40,950 nucleotides of DNA from NCBI GenBank assembly GCA_964384825.1, contig CAYLMM010000021.1, forward strand, positions 1-40,950, written 5' to 3'. Position 1 is the first letter of the stretch. Each line of letters opens with the position of its first letter. Made by a program: the position numbers and the translations under genes. Under the pieces are notes generated by a model, which did no database searches, had not been told where the DNA came from, and saw nothing but the letters and a program-made list of their open reading frames with translations. The DNA comes from CAYLMM01 sp964384825 (GTDB lineage Bacteria > Krumholzibacteriota > Krumholzibacteriia > LZORAL124-64-63). Below, in pieces: positions 8,740-16,764 of the stretch.

Positions 8740-8833
8740 GGGTCCGGGGGGCCTGTCACATACCCCCAAGAACGCATTGCGGAGCGAAGCGAAGCCTAAG
8801 TGAAGGGGGGTATGTGACAGGCCCCCCGGACCC
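8740..8833. repeat. Long perfect inverted repeat, REPIN-like palindrome at a convergent gene junction
   Basis: Two perfect 28-base arms, 8740-8767 and 8806-8833, are separated by 38 bases. The arm core is GGGGCCTGTCACATACCCCC on the top strand at the left and its complement at the right. The spacer contains GCGGAGCGAAGCGAAGC. It lies between the converging MFS and msrC genes, and the right arm reaches the last base of the msrC stop codon. It could fold as a bidirectional terminator. Its size, symmetry and central variable spacer also fit mobilised REP doublets (REPINs). No transposase gene is in the window, and only this copy is present here. Confidence 0.85.
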
Positions 8834-9303
8834 TACGTGCCGAATATCAACCCCACGATCCCCTCCAACCCTTCACGATCGGCCATAGTGAACGCGTCGA
8901 GCTCCTTGGCGTCCACGTCGAGCACGCCGACGACGCCGCCATCGGCATCGCGCAGGGGCACCACGATCTCGCTGCGCGAGCGGCCGTCGCAGGCGACGTG
9001 GCCGGGGAAGGCTTCGACGTCGGGCACGATCACCGTTTCCGCCCGCGCCACGCCCGCCCAGCAGACCCCGTCGGGTCCCTCGAGCACCGAGCAGGCCACC
9101 GGACCCTGGTAGGGGCCGACCACCAGGTCGCCGTTCTTCAGCAGGTAGAATCCCGTCCAGAAGAAATGGGGCATCTTGTGGTGCAGCACGGCGACGGCGG
9201 TGGCCATCCGCGCGATCGGTTCGTCGGTTTTCCGGAAGAGTTCGGCCAATTGCTCGGTGATGCGCTCGTAGCGGGCGGCCAGGGCGGCGTCGGAAACAGG
9301 CAC
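8833..9303 (-). CDS. msrC: Free methionine-(R)-sulfoxide reductase (GAF-domain fRMsr)
   Basis: A 156-residue single GAF-domain protein that reduces free methionine-R-sulfoxide in the cytoplasm. The assignment rests on three cysteines at residues 71, 81 and 105 (VACSV, GVCWAG, HVACDGRSRSEIVVPL). Their 10 and 24 spacing equals that of the catalytic trio Cys84/94/118 of the Escherichia coli enzyme YebR. FFWTGFYLL and the terminal GVLDVDAKELDAF are further family landmarks. The start ATG follows CGAGGAGCCCCGTC. It is divergent from the tetR efflux operon and convergent with the MFS gene. Together with tpx nearby it belongs to oxidative-damage repair, although the two are not in one operon. Confidence 0.88.
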   Translation of the reverse strand: MPVSDAALAARYERITEQLAELFRKTDEPIARMATAVAVLHHKMPHFFWTGFYLLKNGDLVVGPYQGPVACSVLEGPDGVCWAGVARAETVIVPDVEAFPGHVACDGRSRSEIVVPLRDADGGVVGVLDVDAKELDAFTMADREGLEGIVGLIFGT

Positions 9304-9333
9304 GACGGGGCTCCTCGGTTGGGGTTGGGACCC

Positions 9334-9362
9334 AATATATGGCTTATCGGGACCTCTGTCCG
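9334..9362 (-). promoter_or_regulatory. Promoter for msrC
   Basis: Read on the minus strand: CGGACA (9362-9357), 17-base spacer, TATATT (9339-9334; 5/6 to the -10 consensus). The leader to the msrC start at 9303 is short (about 25 bases) and carries its ribosome binding site. It is about 27 bases from the tetR operator, so the repressor could affect it only indirectly. Confidence 0.45.
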
Positions 9363-9388
9363 TAGCGGAGGGAATTTTGTCCTTGATG

Positions 9389-9427
9389 TTTACACTAAAT
9401 GAACGACTTTAGTGTAAATCGTATAAT
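9389..9427 (+). promoter_or_regulatory. Palindromic TetR-type operator plus -10 element of the efflux operon
   Basis: A perfect inverted repeat TTTACACTAAA (9389-9399) / TTTAGTGTAAA (9408-9418) with an 8-base centre stands out as AT-rich in a GC-rich genome. A consensus TATAAT follows at 9422-9427, 25 bases before the tetR ATG. The expected -35 position falls inside the palindrome, so a repressor bound there would block the promoter. The adjacent gene encodes a TetR-family protein, so auto-repression of the whole tetR-tolC-MFP-RND unit is the natural reading. Confidence 0.75.
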
Positions 9428-9451
9428 CGCCACCCCTGCCCGGGATGGAAA

Positions 9452-10054
9452 ATGAAAGCGCACAACGATCACATCATCGCCGGAGTCCACGCCAACGTGC
9501 GGCGCCTGCTGCTCGAACGCGGGGTCAAGGGCTGGAGCATGGACGAGCTGGCCGAAATGTCCGGCCTGGCCAAGAAGACGCTCTACAAGATCGCCGGCTC
9601 GCGGGAGAAGGTCATCCACACGGTCGTGGTGCGCGACGTCAGGCAGAGGATCGCCGCGACGGTGGATCTGCTCGACGCGGACGAGGAATTCGAGCAGAAG
9701 CTCCGGCGGATGGAGGTCGTGATTCCGGATTCCGTCTCCCAGTACGATCTCAAGGGCGTGGTCGCGCAGGTCAAGCGGCAGCATCCGGCCATCTGGGACG
9801 AGATCCACGCCCTGCAGCTGAAGCTGGCCGAACCGTTGCACGAATTCTTCGCCAAGGGCATCCGCGAGGGGAAACTGCGCCGGGAACTGACCCCGCAGGA
9901 CATCGCGGACCTGATCTATGGGATCGTGATCATCTGCAACGAGAACCATTCGGGTCCGGAGTTGCGGGAGAAGATTGCCCTGGGCATCTCGGTCGTCCTG
10001 CAGGGAATTCGCGTTCAGGGCGACAGCCGCCCGGGCCAGGAGCTGGATCGATGA
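9452..10054 (+). CDS. TetR/AcrR-family repressor of the efflux operon
   Basis: A 200-residue protein with an N-terminal helix-turn-helix (residues about 27-60: WSMDELAEMSGLAKKTLYK, then the SREKVIHTVV helix) and a helical ligand-binding C-terminal domain that contains DLIYGIVIICNENHS. It is the first gene of an operon whose members encode a complete tripartite pump. Its stop overlaps the next start by 4 bp (ATGA). A palindromic operator sits directly upstream, so it most likely represses its own operon until an efflux substrate binds. The ligand is unknown. The ribosome binding site (GGGATGGAA) is weak, which suits a low-abundance repressor. Confidence 0.9.
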   Translation: MKAHNDHIIAGVHANVRRLLLERGVKGWSMDELAEMSGLAKKTLYKIAGSREKVIHTVVVRDVRQRIAATVDLLDADEEFEQKLRRMEVVIPDSVSQYDLKGVVAQVKRQHPAIWDEIHALQLKLAEPLHEFFAKGIREGKLRRELTPQDIADLIYGIVIICNENHSGPELREKIALGISVVLQGIRVQGDSRPGQELDR

Positions 10055-12461
10055 ACATGAAATTGAAGGCCGCGGTCGTCGCGGCGATTCTGTTGGTCAT
10101 GGCGGCGCATCCGGCAATCGCGTCGGATGCCGGGTCCGAAAATTCAACGCGGGCGGTCAAGGTCGGTTTGGTCACCGACGCGGCCGGCGCCGCGGACGAG
10201 CATCTGGCCGCGGCTTTCGAGGCGGCCTTGAACGATCTGCTGTCGCCCGCGGTCGTCGTCGATATCCCCGCGGATTGTCGTCTGGCGGGAGATGGAACCT
10301 ATGCCGGTGCGGTTGACGCGCTGTCGGCCGCGGAAATGTCTCCCCAGGTTGACGTTGTCGTAGCAGCCGGTTACCTGGTTTCGCTGGCCGCCGCCCGCCG
10401 GGGAGCGGTGAACGTCCCGACGATCGCGCCGCTGGTTCTCGACGCGCGTTTGCACGGGCTGGCCTGCGGCGAGGGGGGCGGCGGGATCGCCGGCCTCGGC
10501 TGCCTGTCGGCCGACCGGGCCCTGGAAGCCGCGGTGCGGTCGTTCCTGGAAATCGTCCCGTTCCGGCGGCTGGCCCTGGTCGGTCCCGAGGAGATGTTCG
10601 CCGATCCGGCGAGCCGCGGGCGCCTGGATCGCCTGGCCGCCGCGACGGGTGTCGAGGTGGTCGCGGCGCCGGTCGCGAAATCCGCAGCGACGGCGTTGGA
10701 TCTGGCCGCGACGGCGCCGGCGGACTGCGACGCGGTGATGCTGGCGCCTTTCGCCGCGGATGCCGAACAGACCGCCGTCGTCGCCGGAATCTGGGTTGCC
10801 CGCGGGCTGCCCGCGTTCGTGATGGGGGGCCGTGCGGACGTCGCGAAGGGTTTCCTGGCCGGTTTGCCCGGCGAGGACATCCTGCGGCGTCTCGCCCGTC
10901 GCACGGCTCTCCACATTCAGAGGATCCTGCGCGGCGAGGCCGCCGAAACGCTGCCGACGCTCTTCGCGGCCGAGGATCCGCCGGTGCTGAACATGGCCGT
11001 GGCCCGGGCGCTGGGCCTGGATCTGGACCGCTCGCTGCTGACGCTCCTCGACCGCATCGAGGATCCGTCGACCGGCCGGGACGCATTGACCCTGGCCGAG
11101 ACCCTGGCCGAGGCCGTGGNNNNNNNNNNAACCGGGATCTGCGGGCCGAGGCGCAGGCCGTCGCCGCCGGCGAGGCCGCGGTTTCGGTCGCCCGCTCGAC
11201 CCTGCTGCCTCACGCGGAGATCGGGGCCACGGGCTCGGTGATCGATTCCGACCGGGCCGAACTGAGCTTCGGTTCGATCGCCGAACGCAGGGTCCTGGCC
11301 ACAGCCTCGGTGACCCAGGTCCTGTTCTCCGACGCCGCCGACGCCGGCTACGACATCGAGAAGAATCGCCAGACGGCCCGAGAACAGGGCTTCGACCGCG
11401 CCAGGCTGGATGTCACGCTGGCGGCGGGAACCGCCTGGCTGAGCGTCTGCCGGACGCGGCTGCTCGAGGATATCCGCCGGCGCGAGCTGGGGCGCACACG
11501 ACGCAATCTGGAGCTGGCCCGCTCGCGGCGCGATCTGGGCGAAGCCGGCCCGGCCGAGGTCATGCGCTGGGAGGCCGACCTCGCATCGCGCCGCAACGAT
11601 CTGGAACAGGCGTCCAGCCGGCGCCGCCTGGCCGCCATGGAATTGAACAGGATCCTGGACCGGCCGCTGGACGCCCCGGTGAATCCGGCCGATCCGGCCG
11701 ATCTGCTCGCCGCCGATCCTTTCCGCGAACATCTGGCCGGAACCGCGGGGCTGGACCGCACCGAGCGGTGGCTGGTCGACATCGCCCGGCGCAACTCGCC
11801 CGAGCTGATGTCGCTGCAGGCGGCCGCGGCCGGCCAGCGCCGGGCCCTGTCCGCCGCGAACCGTTCCTTCTATCTGCCGACGGTGGCTCTCAAGGGGGAA
11901 TACGCCCGGCGGATGGTGCGCGACGGGGAGGGCTCGACGGCCTCCGAGATCGTCGTTCCCGGCGTGGGTTCGCTTTCGCTGGGAATGCCCGATCGCGACG
12001 ACTGGAGCGTGGGCGTGGTGGCCACCCTGCCGCTGTTCGAGGGCGGGGCGCGCAAGGCGGCCCGCAGCGAGGCCCGGCGCAATCTCGCGCTCTGCGAGCA
12101 GAGGATCGCGGCGGTCGACGCCCGCATCGCCCAGCGCGCGCGGGCGGCGGCCCAGACCGCCGCGGCCGCCGCCGCCGGCATCGTCCACACCACGACCGCC
12201 GCCGCGGCCGCCGACCGCACCCTGGAGATCGTCACCGACGCCTACACGCGCGGCGAAGCGGGCGTCCTCGATCTGCTCGACGCCCGGACGACGGCCGCCG
12301 CGGCCGCCGGCGCCGCCGCGAACGCCGTCTGCAACTACCTGATCGAATCGCTGCGAGTCCAGCGCGCCGCGGGATGCTTCCTCGATCTGCTTTCCGACGG
12401 GCAACGTCGCGAATGGATCGGGACCCTGGCCGCGGCCGCCGAAGAAGGAGCCGAGGAATGA
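10051..12461 (+). CDS. Periplasmic-binding-domain/TolC fusion, outer-membrane efflux channel (contains assembly gap)
   Basis: The first 356 residues, after a signal peptide (MNMKLKAAVVAAILLVMAAH...), resemble an ABC-type substrate-binding domain of the PF04392 kind, ending in VLNMAVARALGLDLDRSLLTL. They run straight into DALTLAETLAEAV at the 10-N gap. After the gap a different frame reads NRDLRAEAQAVAAGEAAVSV and continues as a TolC-family channel to 12461. The texts on both sides join as the usual TolC opening (L-T-L-x-E-x-L-x-x-A ... N-R-D-L-R-A). I therefore annotate one gene of about 800 residues; the frame change means the true gap is not 10 bases. TolC features are paired long helices (RRNLELARSRRDLGEAGPAE) and WSVGVVATLPLFEGG. 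The start overlaps the tetR stop and the end overlaps the next gene by 4 bp. Confidence 0.75.
11120..11129. other. Assembly gap of 10 Ns
   Basis: Ten consecutive Ns inside the TolC-fusion gene. The flanking reading frames do not match across a gap of this length: codon phase is position 10051 on the left and 11130 on the right. The true length must be 11 modulo 3 if the gene is intact, so the N run is a placeholder. Confidence 0.98.
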
Positions 12462-13537
12462 AGAACATCCTGATGATCATCCTGGCGGCGGCCGGCGCCG
12501 CGGTCCTGGTGTCGGCGGCCGGATGCGGCGGCGAAGAGGTCGCCGAGGCGCCGGTGCGGCCGGTCCGCGCCGTCCTGCTGCAGCAGACGGCGGGCGTCGA
12601 AACCAGGGAATTCCCCGCCGTCGTCCAGCCCGCGCGCGAGACTCCGGTCTCCTTCCGGGTCGGGGGCCCGATCCTGCGGATGGCCGTCGCCCAGGGCGAT
12701 CGCATCGCCGCCGGAGATCCGATCGCCGTGCTCGATCCCCGCGATTACGAAATCGCCCGCGCCGCCGCCGCGGCCCGCGCCGCCGAACTGCAGGCCCGCC
12801 TCGAGCGGATCCGGGGCATGTACGAGGACGGCAACGCCGCCCGCGCCGACCTCGACCGCGTGCAGGCCGGCCGCGACATGGCGGCCGCCGAACTCGAAGC
12901 CGCCGAGAACGCCCTGCGCGACACCCGGCTGCTCGCCCCCTTCGCCGGCGTGGTGGGTCTGGAGCTGGCCGAGGAAGGCCAGATCGTCAAGGCCGGCCAG
13001 CCTGTCGCGACACTGATGGACGAGGCCGGCTGGGAGGTCCGTGCCGGCATCCCCGAGGGTCTGATGGTTTCCGCCGCGGATTTCTCGGACTTCGGCGTGA
13101 GCCTCGATTCCCATCCCGGCCGGGAATTCCCCGCGCGGCTCAAGGAGCTGGGCGACCGTCCGGGCGCCGGGCTGCAGTCCTACCCCCTGGTCGTGACCCC
13201 CGAGCTTCCGCGGGACGTGGTCGTGACCTCGGGGATGGGGGCGCGCGTCCGTTTCTCGTTCGCCGCCGGAAACGCCGGCGGGTTCGTGCTGCCGGTCTCG
13301 GCGCTCTTCAGCCCGGAAAGCGACCGCAGCAGGGTCTGGATCTTCGATCCCGAAACCGGCGAGGTCGCCTCGCGCGCGGTCGAGCTCGGCGACGTGGCGG
13401 CCGACGGCGTGGTCGTTCGCGCGGGCCTGCGGGTGGGCGAATGGATCGTCACCGCGGGCGCGCATCGTCTGACCGAAGGCCGGCGGGTGCGCTTGCTCGA
13501 TGATCCGTCCGACACCAACGTGGGAGGCGAGCGGTGA
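12458..13537 (+). CDS. RND efflux periplasmic adaptor (HlyD/AcrA-type lipoprotein)
   Basis: A 359-residue membrane fusion protein linking the inner-membrane pump to the TolC channel. The N-terminus is a lipoprotein signal (MKNILMIILAAAGAAVLVSA, then the lipobox AAGC). The adaptor domains follow in order: first barrel strand VETREFPAVVQPARE, lipoyl half-motif VSFRVGGPILRMAVAQGDRI, a short helical hairpin rich in alanine (AARAAELQARLERIRGM ... RADLDRVQAGRDMAAAELEAAE), second lipoyl half TRLLAPFAGVVGLELAEEGQ, then the beta-barrel and membrane-proximal domains (GAHRLTEGRRVRLLD at the end). The start overlaps the TolC stop (ATGA) and the stop overlaps the pump start (GTGA). Confidence 0.92.
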   Translation: MKNILMIILAAAGAAVLVSAAGCGGEEVAEAPVRPVRAVLLQQTAGVETREFPAVVQPARETPVSFRVGGPILRMAVAQGDRIAAGDPIAVLDPRDYEIARAAAAARAAELQARLERIRGMYEDGNAARADLDRVQAGRDMAAAELEAAENALRDTRLLAPFAGVVGLELAEEGQIVKAGQPVATLMDEAGWEVRAGIPEGLMVSAADFSDFGVSLDSHPGREFPARLKELGDRPGAGLQSYPLVVTPELPRDVVVTSGMGARVRFSFAAGNAGGFVLPVSALFSPESDRSRVWIFDPETGEVASRAVELGDVAADGVVVRAGLRVGEWIVTAGAHRLTEGRRVRLLDDPSDTNVGGER

Positions 13538-16500
13538 GGATCACCGAGTACGCCCTGGAGCACCGGGTGGTGATGATCTTCGCGATCGCCCTGATCTTCG
13601 CCGGCGGCATCTTCGCCTACGGGAACCTCGGCAAGCTCGAGGATCCGGAGTTCACCATCAAGGACGCCCTGGTGATCACGTCCTGGCCGGGCGCGACGCC
13701 GCACGAGATGGAACTGCACGTCACCGACGTCATCGAGCAGGCCGTCCAGGCCACCGATGAGCTGGACGAGATCGAATCGTATTCGCGGGCCGGGGTGTCG
13801 GTGGTCAAGGTGAAGCTGAAGCAGAGCAACCGTTCGGGCGACATGCCGCAGCTCTGGGACACCCTGCGCCGGAAGGTCGGCGACTGCCAGGGCGACCTGC
13901 CCGCGGGCGCCGGTCCGAGCCTGGTCTGGGACGATTACGGCGACGTCTACGGGATCTTCCTGGGCGTGACCGGCGACGGCTTCGACCACGCCGAGCTCGA
14001 GGAGTACGTCGACTTCCTTCAGCGCGAACTGTCGCTGGTGCCGGACGTGGCGCGGGTGTCGGTCTGGGGCGACCGGACCGAGGTCGTCGAAGTGGTCCCC
14101 TCGCGGGCCAGGATGGCGTCGTTCGGCGTCAATCCGGGCATGATCGCGGCGGTGCTGAACCGGCAGAACACGGTCGTGCGCACCGGCTCGATCGATGTCG
14201 GCGACAGCCGCATCCGTCTGCGGCCGACCGGCGTCTTCGGCTCGTTGGACGAGATCGGCGAGCTGGTGATTCCCGGCGCTCCGGGCGAACAGGTGCTGCT
14301 GCGGGACGTGGCCGTCGTGCGCCGGGCCTATCTCGATCCGCCGTCGCGCATCATGCGCTGCGACGGGGAGCCGGCCCTGGGCCTGGGCGTCTCGGTCGTC
14401 TCGGGCGGCGACATGGTCGCCCTGGGCGAGGCCGTCGACGCGCGGCTGGCGGAACTGGAGGCCGAGCTTCCGGTGGGGATCGATTTCGTCAAGATCTACG
14501 ACCAGCCGGCGCGGGTCGTCGATTCGATCAGCCAATTCATCTGGAATCTTGTGATGTCGGTGGCCATCGTCATCGGCGTGCTGCTGCTCGCGATGGGGTT
14601 GCGCAGCGGCCTGCTGATCGGCAGCGGACTGGTGCTGTCGATCCTCGGCACGCTGATCTTCATGCTGATCTGGGGCGTCTCGATGCAGCGCACCTCGCTC
14701 GGGGCGTTCATCATCGCGATGGGCATGCTCGTGGACAACGCCATCGTGGTGACCGACGGGGCCCTGGTCGGGATGCAGCGCGGCCTGGACGGCCGCCGGG
14801 CCGCCGTCGATGCGGCGCGCCGGACCGCGGTCCCGCTGCTGGGCGCCACGCTGGTGGCGGCGCTGGCCTTTCTGCCCATCTACCTTTCTCCCGACAATTC
14901 CGGCGAGTATGTCGCGAGCCTGTTCATCGTGGTGGGCGTCTCGCTGCTGCTGAGTTGGATCCTGGCGATCACGCAGACGCCGCTGGCCTGCACGATGTTC
15001 CTGAAGATTCCCGCCGGCGGAACGGGCGATCCCTACGGCGGCCGGTTCTACGTCGCCTACCGCCGGTTCCTGGAAACGGCCCTGCGCCGCCGGGCGCGCG
15101 TGGCGATCCTGATGGCGGTCGTGCTGGCGCTGGCCGCGGCCGGATTCACGAAAGTCGGGCGGGAGTTCTTCCCCCCGAGCAGCAAGCCGATGGTGATGGT
15201 CGACTTCTGGCTGCCGGAAGGATCGGACATCCGCACCGTCAGCGAGCGGATGCGGGACCTGGAGGCCTTCGTCGCCCGGCAGCCCGAGACGGTCAACACC
15301 GCCCTCTGCATCGGAGGTCCGCCGCCGCGGTACTACCTGGCGATGAACTCCGAGGACGCCACGCCTTCCTATGGCCAACTGATCGTCAACGTCGGCGATT
15401 TCAAGGAGGCCCGGGTCCTGAAGCCCCGCATCGAGGACTGGCTGGCCGGGAACCGGCCCGACGCCCTGGTGAATGTCTTCCTGCACAAGATGGGGCCGCC
15501 CGCCAAGGCCGCGGTCGAGGCCGCCTTCATCGGCCCCGATCCGGCCGTGCTGCGCGATCTGGCCGCGCAGGCCGAAGATCTCATGCGCGCCGACCCCCAC
15601 GCCCGCTCGGTGCGCACCGACTGGCGCGAGCGCACCCTGATGCTCGAACCCCGTTACGATCAGCCGCGCGGAATGCGGGCCGGCGTGAGCCGCGCCGACG
15701 TGGCGACCTCGCTCAGCCGCCTGACCGAGGGGACGCCGGTCGGCTGGTTCCGGGAGAAGGACGACCAGCTGCCGATCCTGCTGAAGGCCGACGCCGATGA
15801 GAGGTCCGCGGTCGGCGATCTGTCCGCCGCGCCGGTATGGGGGAGCGTCGCCGCGGCCGCGACGCCGCTGGGCCAGGTGGCTCCGGAACTGAGCCTGGCC
15901 TGGGAGGATCCGATCATCCGCCGCTTCGACCGGCGCCGGGCGATCACCGCCCAGTGCGAGTCCGAGGGCATCAGCGGAACCGAGCTGCAGGCCCGCCTGC
16001 GGTCGGATATCGAGGCGATCCCGCTGCCGGAAGGCTACGGCCTGAAGTGGTTCGGCAGCTATCGCAACAGCGTGCGCAGCAACGCGGCGGTCACGAAGTT
16101 CCTGCCGCTGGCCCTGCTGCTGATGACCTTCATCATCGTGGCGATCTTCGACTCGCTGCGCAAGCCGCTGATCATCGCGCTGACGCTGCCGCTGTCGATC
16201 GTCGGGATCGTGATCGGGCTGCTGCTGACCGGCGTGCCCTTCGGATTCATGGCCCTGCTCGGATCCCTCAGCCTGATCGGCATGCTGATCAAGAACGCCG
16301 TGGTGCTGATCGACGAGATCGACGCAGGGATCGCGGGCGGCGCGGCGCCGTGGACGGCCGTTCTGGACGCCTCGGTCTCGCGTCTGCGGCCGGTGATGAT
16401 GGCGTCGATGACCACGGTGCTCGGCATGTTCCCGCTGCTGTGGGATCCCCTGTTCCAGGGCCTGGCCGTGACGATCATGTTCGGCCTGACCTTCGCCACC

Positions 16501-16566
16501 GTGCTGACGCTGCTGGTGGTTCCCGTTCTCTACACCTTGCTGTTCAGGGTGCGGCCGGAGGTCTAA
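13534..16566 (+). CDS. RND-family efflux pump inner-membrane subunit (AcrB/HAE type)
   Basis: A 1010-residue proton-driven exporter, the usual length for the family. It begins with the cytoplasmic helix and TM1 (TEYALEHRVVMIFAIALIFA). It has two large periplasmic loops, and two six-helix sets around residues 337-500 and 860-1000. The TM4 relay reads GMLVDNAIVVTDG, so the second acidic position of AcrB (DD) is Asn here, a variant common in related pumps. TM10 has the conserved lysine in LIGMLIKNAVVLIDE. TM11 has RLRPVMMASMTTVLGMFPL. The start codon is GTG overlapping the adaptor stop; GGAGGCGAGC just upstream is its ribosome binding site. It completes a tetR-tolC-adaptor-pump operon. The substrate is unknown. 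Confidence 0.95.
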   Translation: MRITEYALEHRVVMIFAIALIFAGGIFAYGNLGKLEDPEFTIKDALVITSWPGATPHEMELHVTDVIEQAVQATDELDEIESYSRAGVSVVKVKLKQSNRSGDMPQLWDTLRRKVGDCQGDLPAGAGPSLVWDDYGDVYGIFLGVTGDGFDHAELEEYVDFLQRELSLVPDVARVSVWGDRTEVVEVVPSRARMASFGVNPGMIAAVLNRQNTVVRTGSIDVGDSRIRLRPTGVFGSLDEIGELVIPGAPGEQVLLRDVAVVRRAYLDPPSRIMRCDGEPALGLGVSVVSGGDMVALGEAVDARLAELEAELPVGIDFVKIYDQPARVVDSISQFIWNLVMSVAIVIGVLLLAMGLRSGLLIGSGLVLSILGTLIFMLIWGVSMQRTSLGAFIIAMGMLVDNAIVVTDGALVGMQRGLDGRRAAVDAARRTAVPLLGATLVAALAFLPIYLSPDNSGEYVASLFIVVGVSLLLSWILAITQTPLACTMFLKIPAGGTGDPYGGRFYVAYRRFLETALRRRARVAILMAVVLALAAAGFTKVGREFFPPSSKPMVMVDFWLPEGSDIRTVSERMRDLEAFVARQPETVNTALCIGGPPPRYYLAMNSEDATPSYGQLIVNVGDFKEARVLKPRIEDWLAGNRPDALVNVFLHKMGPPAKAAVEAAFIGPDPAVLRDLAAQAEDLMRADPHARSVRTDWRERTLMLEPRYDQPRGMRAGVSRADVATSLSRLTEGTPVGWFREKDDQLPILLKADADERSAVGDLSAAPVWGSVAAAATPLGQVAPELSLAWEDPIIRRFDRRRAITAQCESEGISGTELQARLRSDIEAIPLPEGYGLKWFGSYRNSVRSNAAVTKFLPLALLLMTFIIVAIFDSLRKPLIIALTLPLSIVGIVIGLLLTGVPFGFMALLGSLSLIGMLIKNAVVLIDEIDAGIAGGAAPWTAVLDASVSRLRPVMMASMTTVLGMFPLLWDPLFQGLAVTIMFGLTFATVLTLLVVPVLYTLLFRVRPEV

Positions 16567-16624
16567 TTCCCCCAGCCCCCCCGACTTTCGGTCGCACCCG
16601 TTCCCCTGGTTCGTTCGAACCGCT

Positions 16625-16658
16625 CCGGCCGGCGGGATTGCCCGCCGGCCGGCGGTTT
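16625..16658 (+). terminator. Intrinsic terminator of the efflux operon
   Basis: A perfect 12-bp stem CCGGCCGGCGGG (16625-16636) / CCCGCCGGCCGG (16641-16652) with loop ATTG, followed by CGGTTTCCCCC. The T tract is short, but the stem is very stable. It lies 58 bases after the pump gene and before a new promoter. The rest of the 16567-16764 spacer has no gene. Confidence 0.65.
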
Positions 16659-16682
16659 CCCCCGGAGACGCCCCGGGCGCTG

Positions 16683-16712
16683 GTGACATCGAATTCCCCG
16701 ACGTGCTAGTAT
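16683..16712 (+). promoter_or_regulatory. Possible promoter for the POT transporter gene
   Basis: GTGACA (16683-16688), 18-base spacer, TAGTAT (16707-16712). Both elements match the sigma-70 consensus only partly, but they lie between the terminator and the next start, with a leader of about 45 bases. Confidence 0.35.
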
Positions 16713-16764
16713 CCCCTCCGCTCCGGTTCCGCCAATCGACACTCGCTCCGCTCGGAGGCCCGCG

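Noticed and set aside
16608..16621. GGTTCGTTCGAACC, resembling a tRNA T-arm
   Set aside because: It is a simple inverted repeat without acceptor, D or anticodon arms around it; no cloverleaf can be built.
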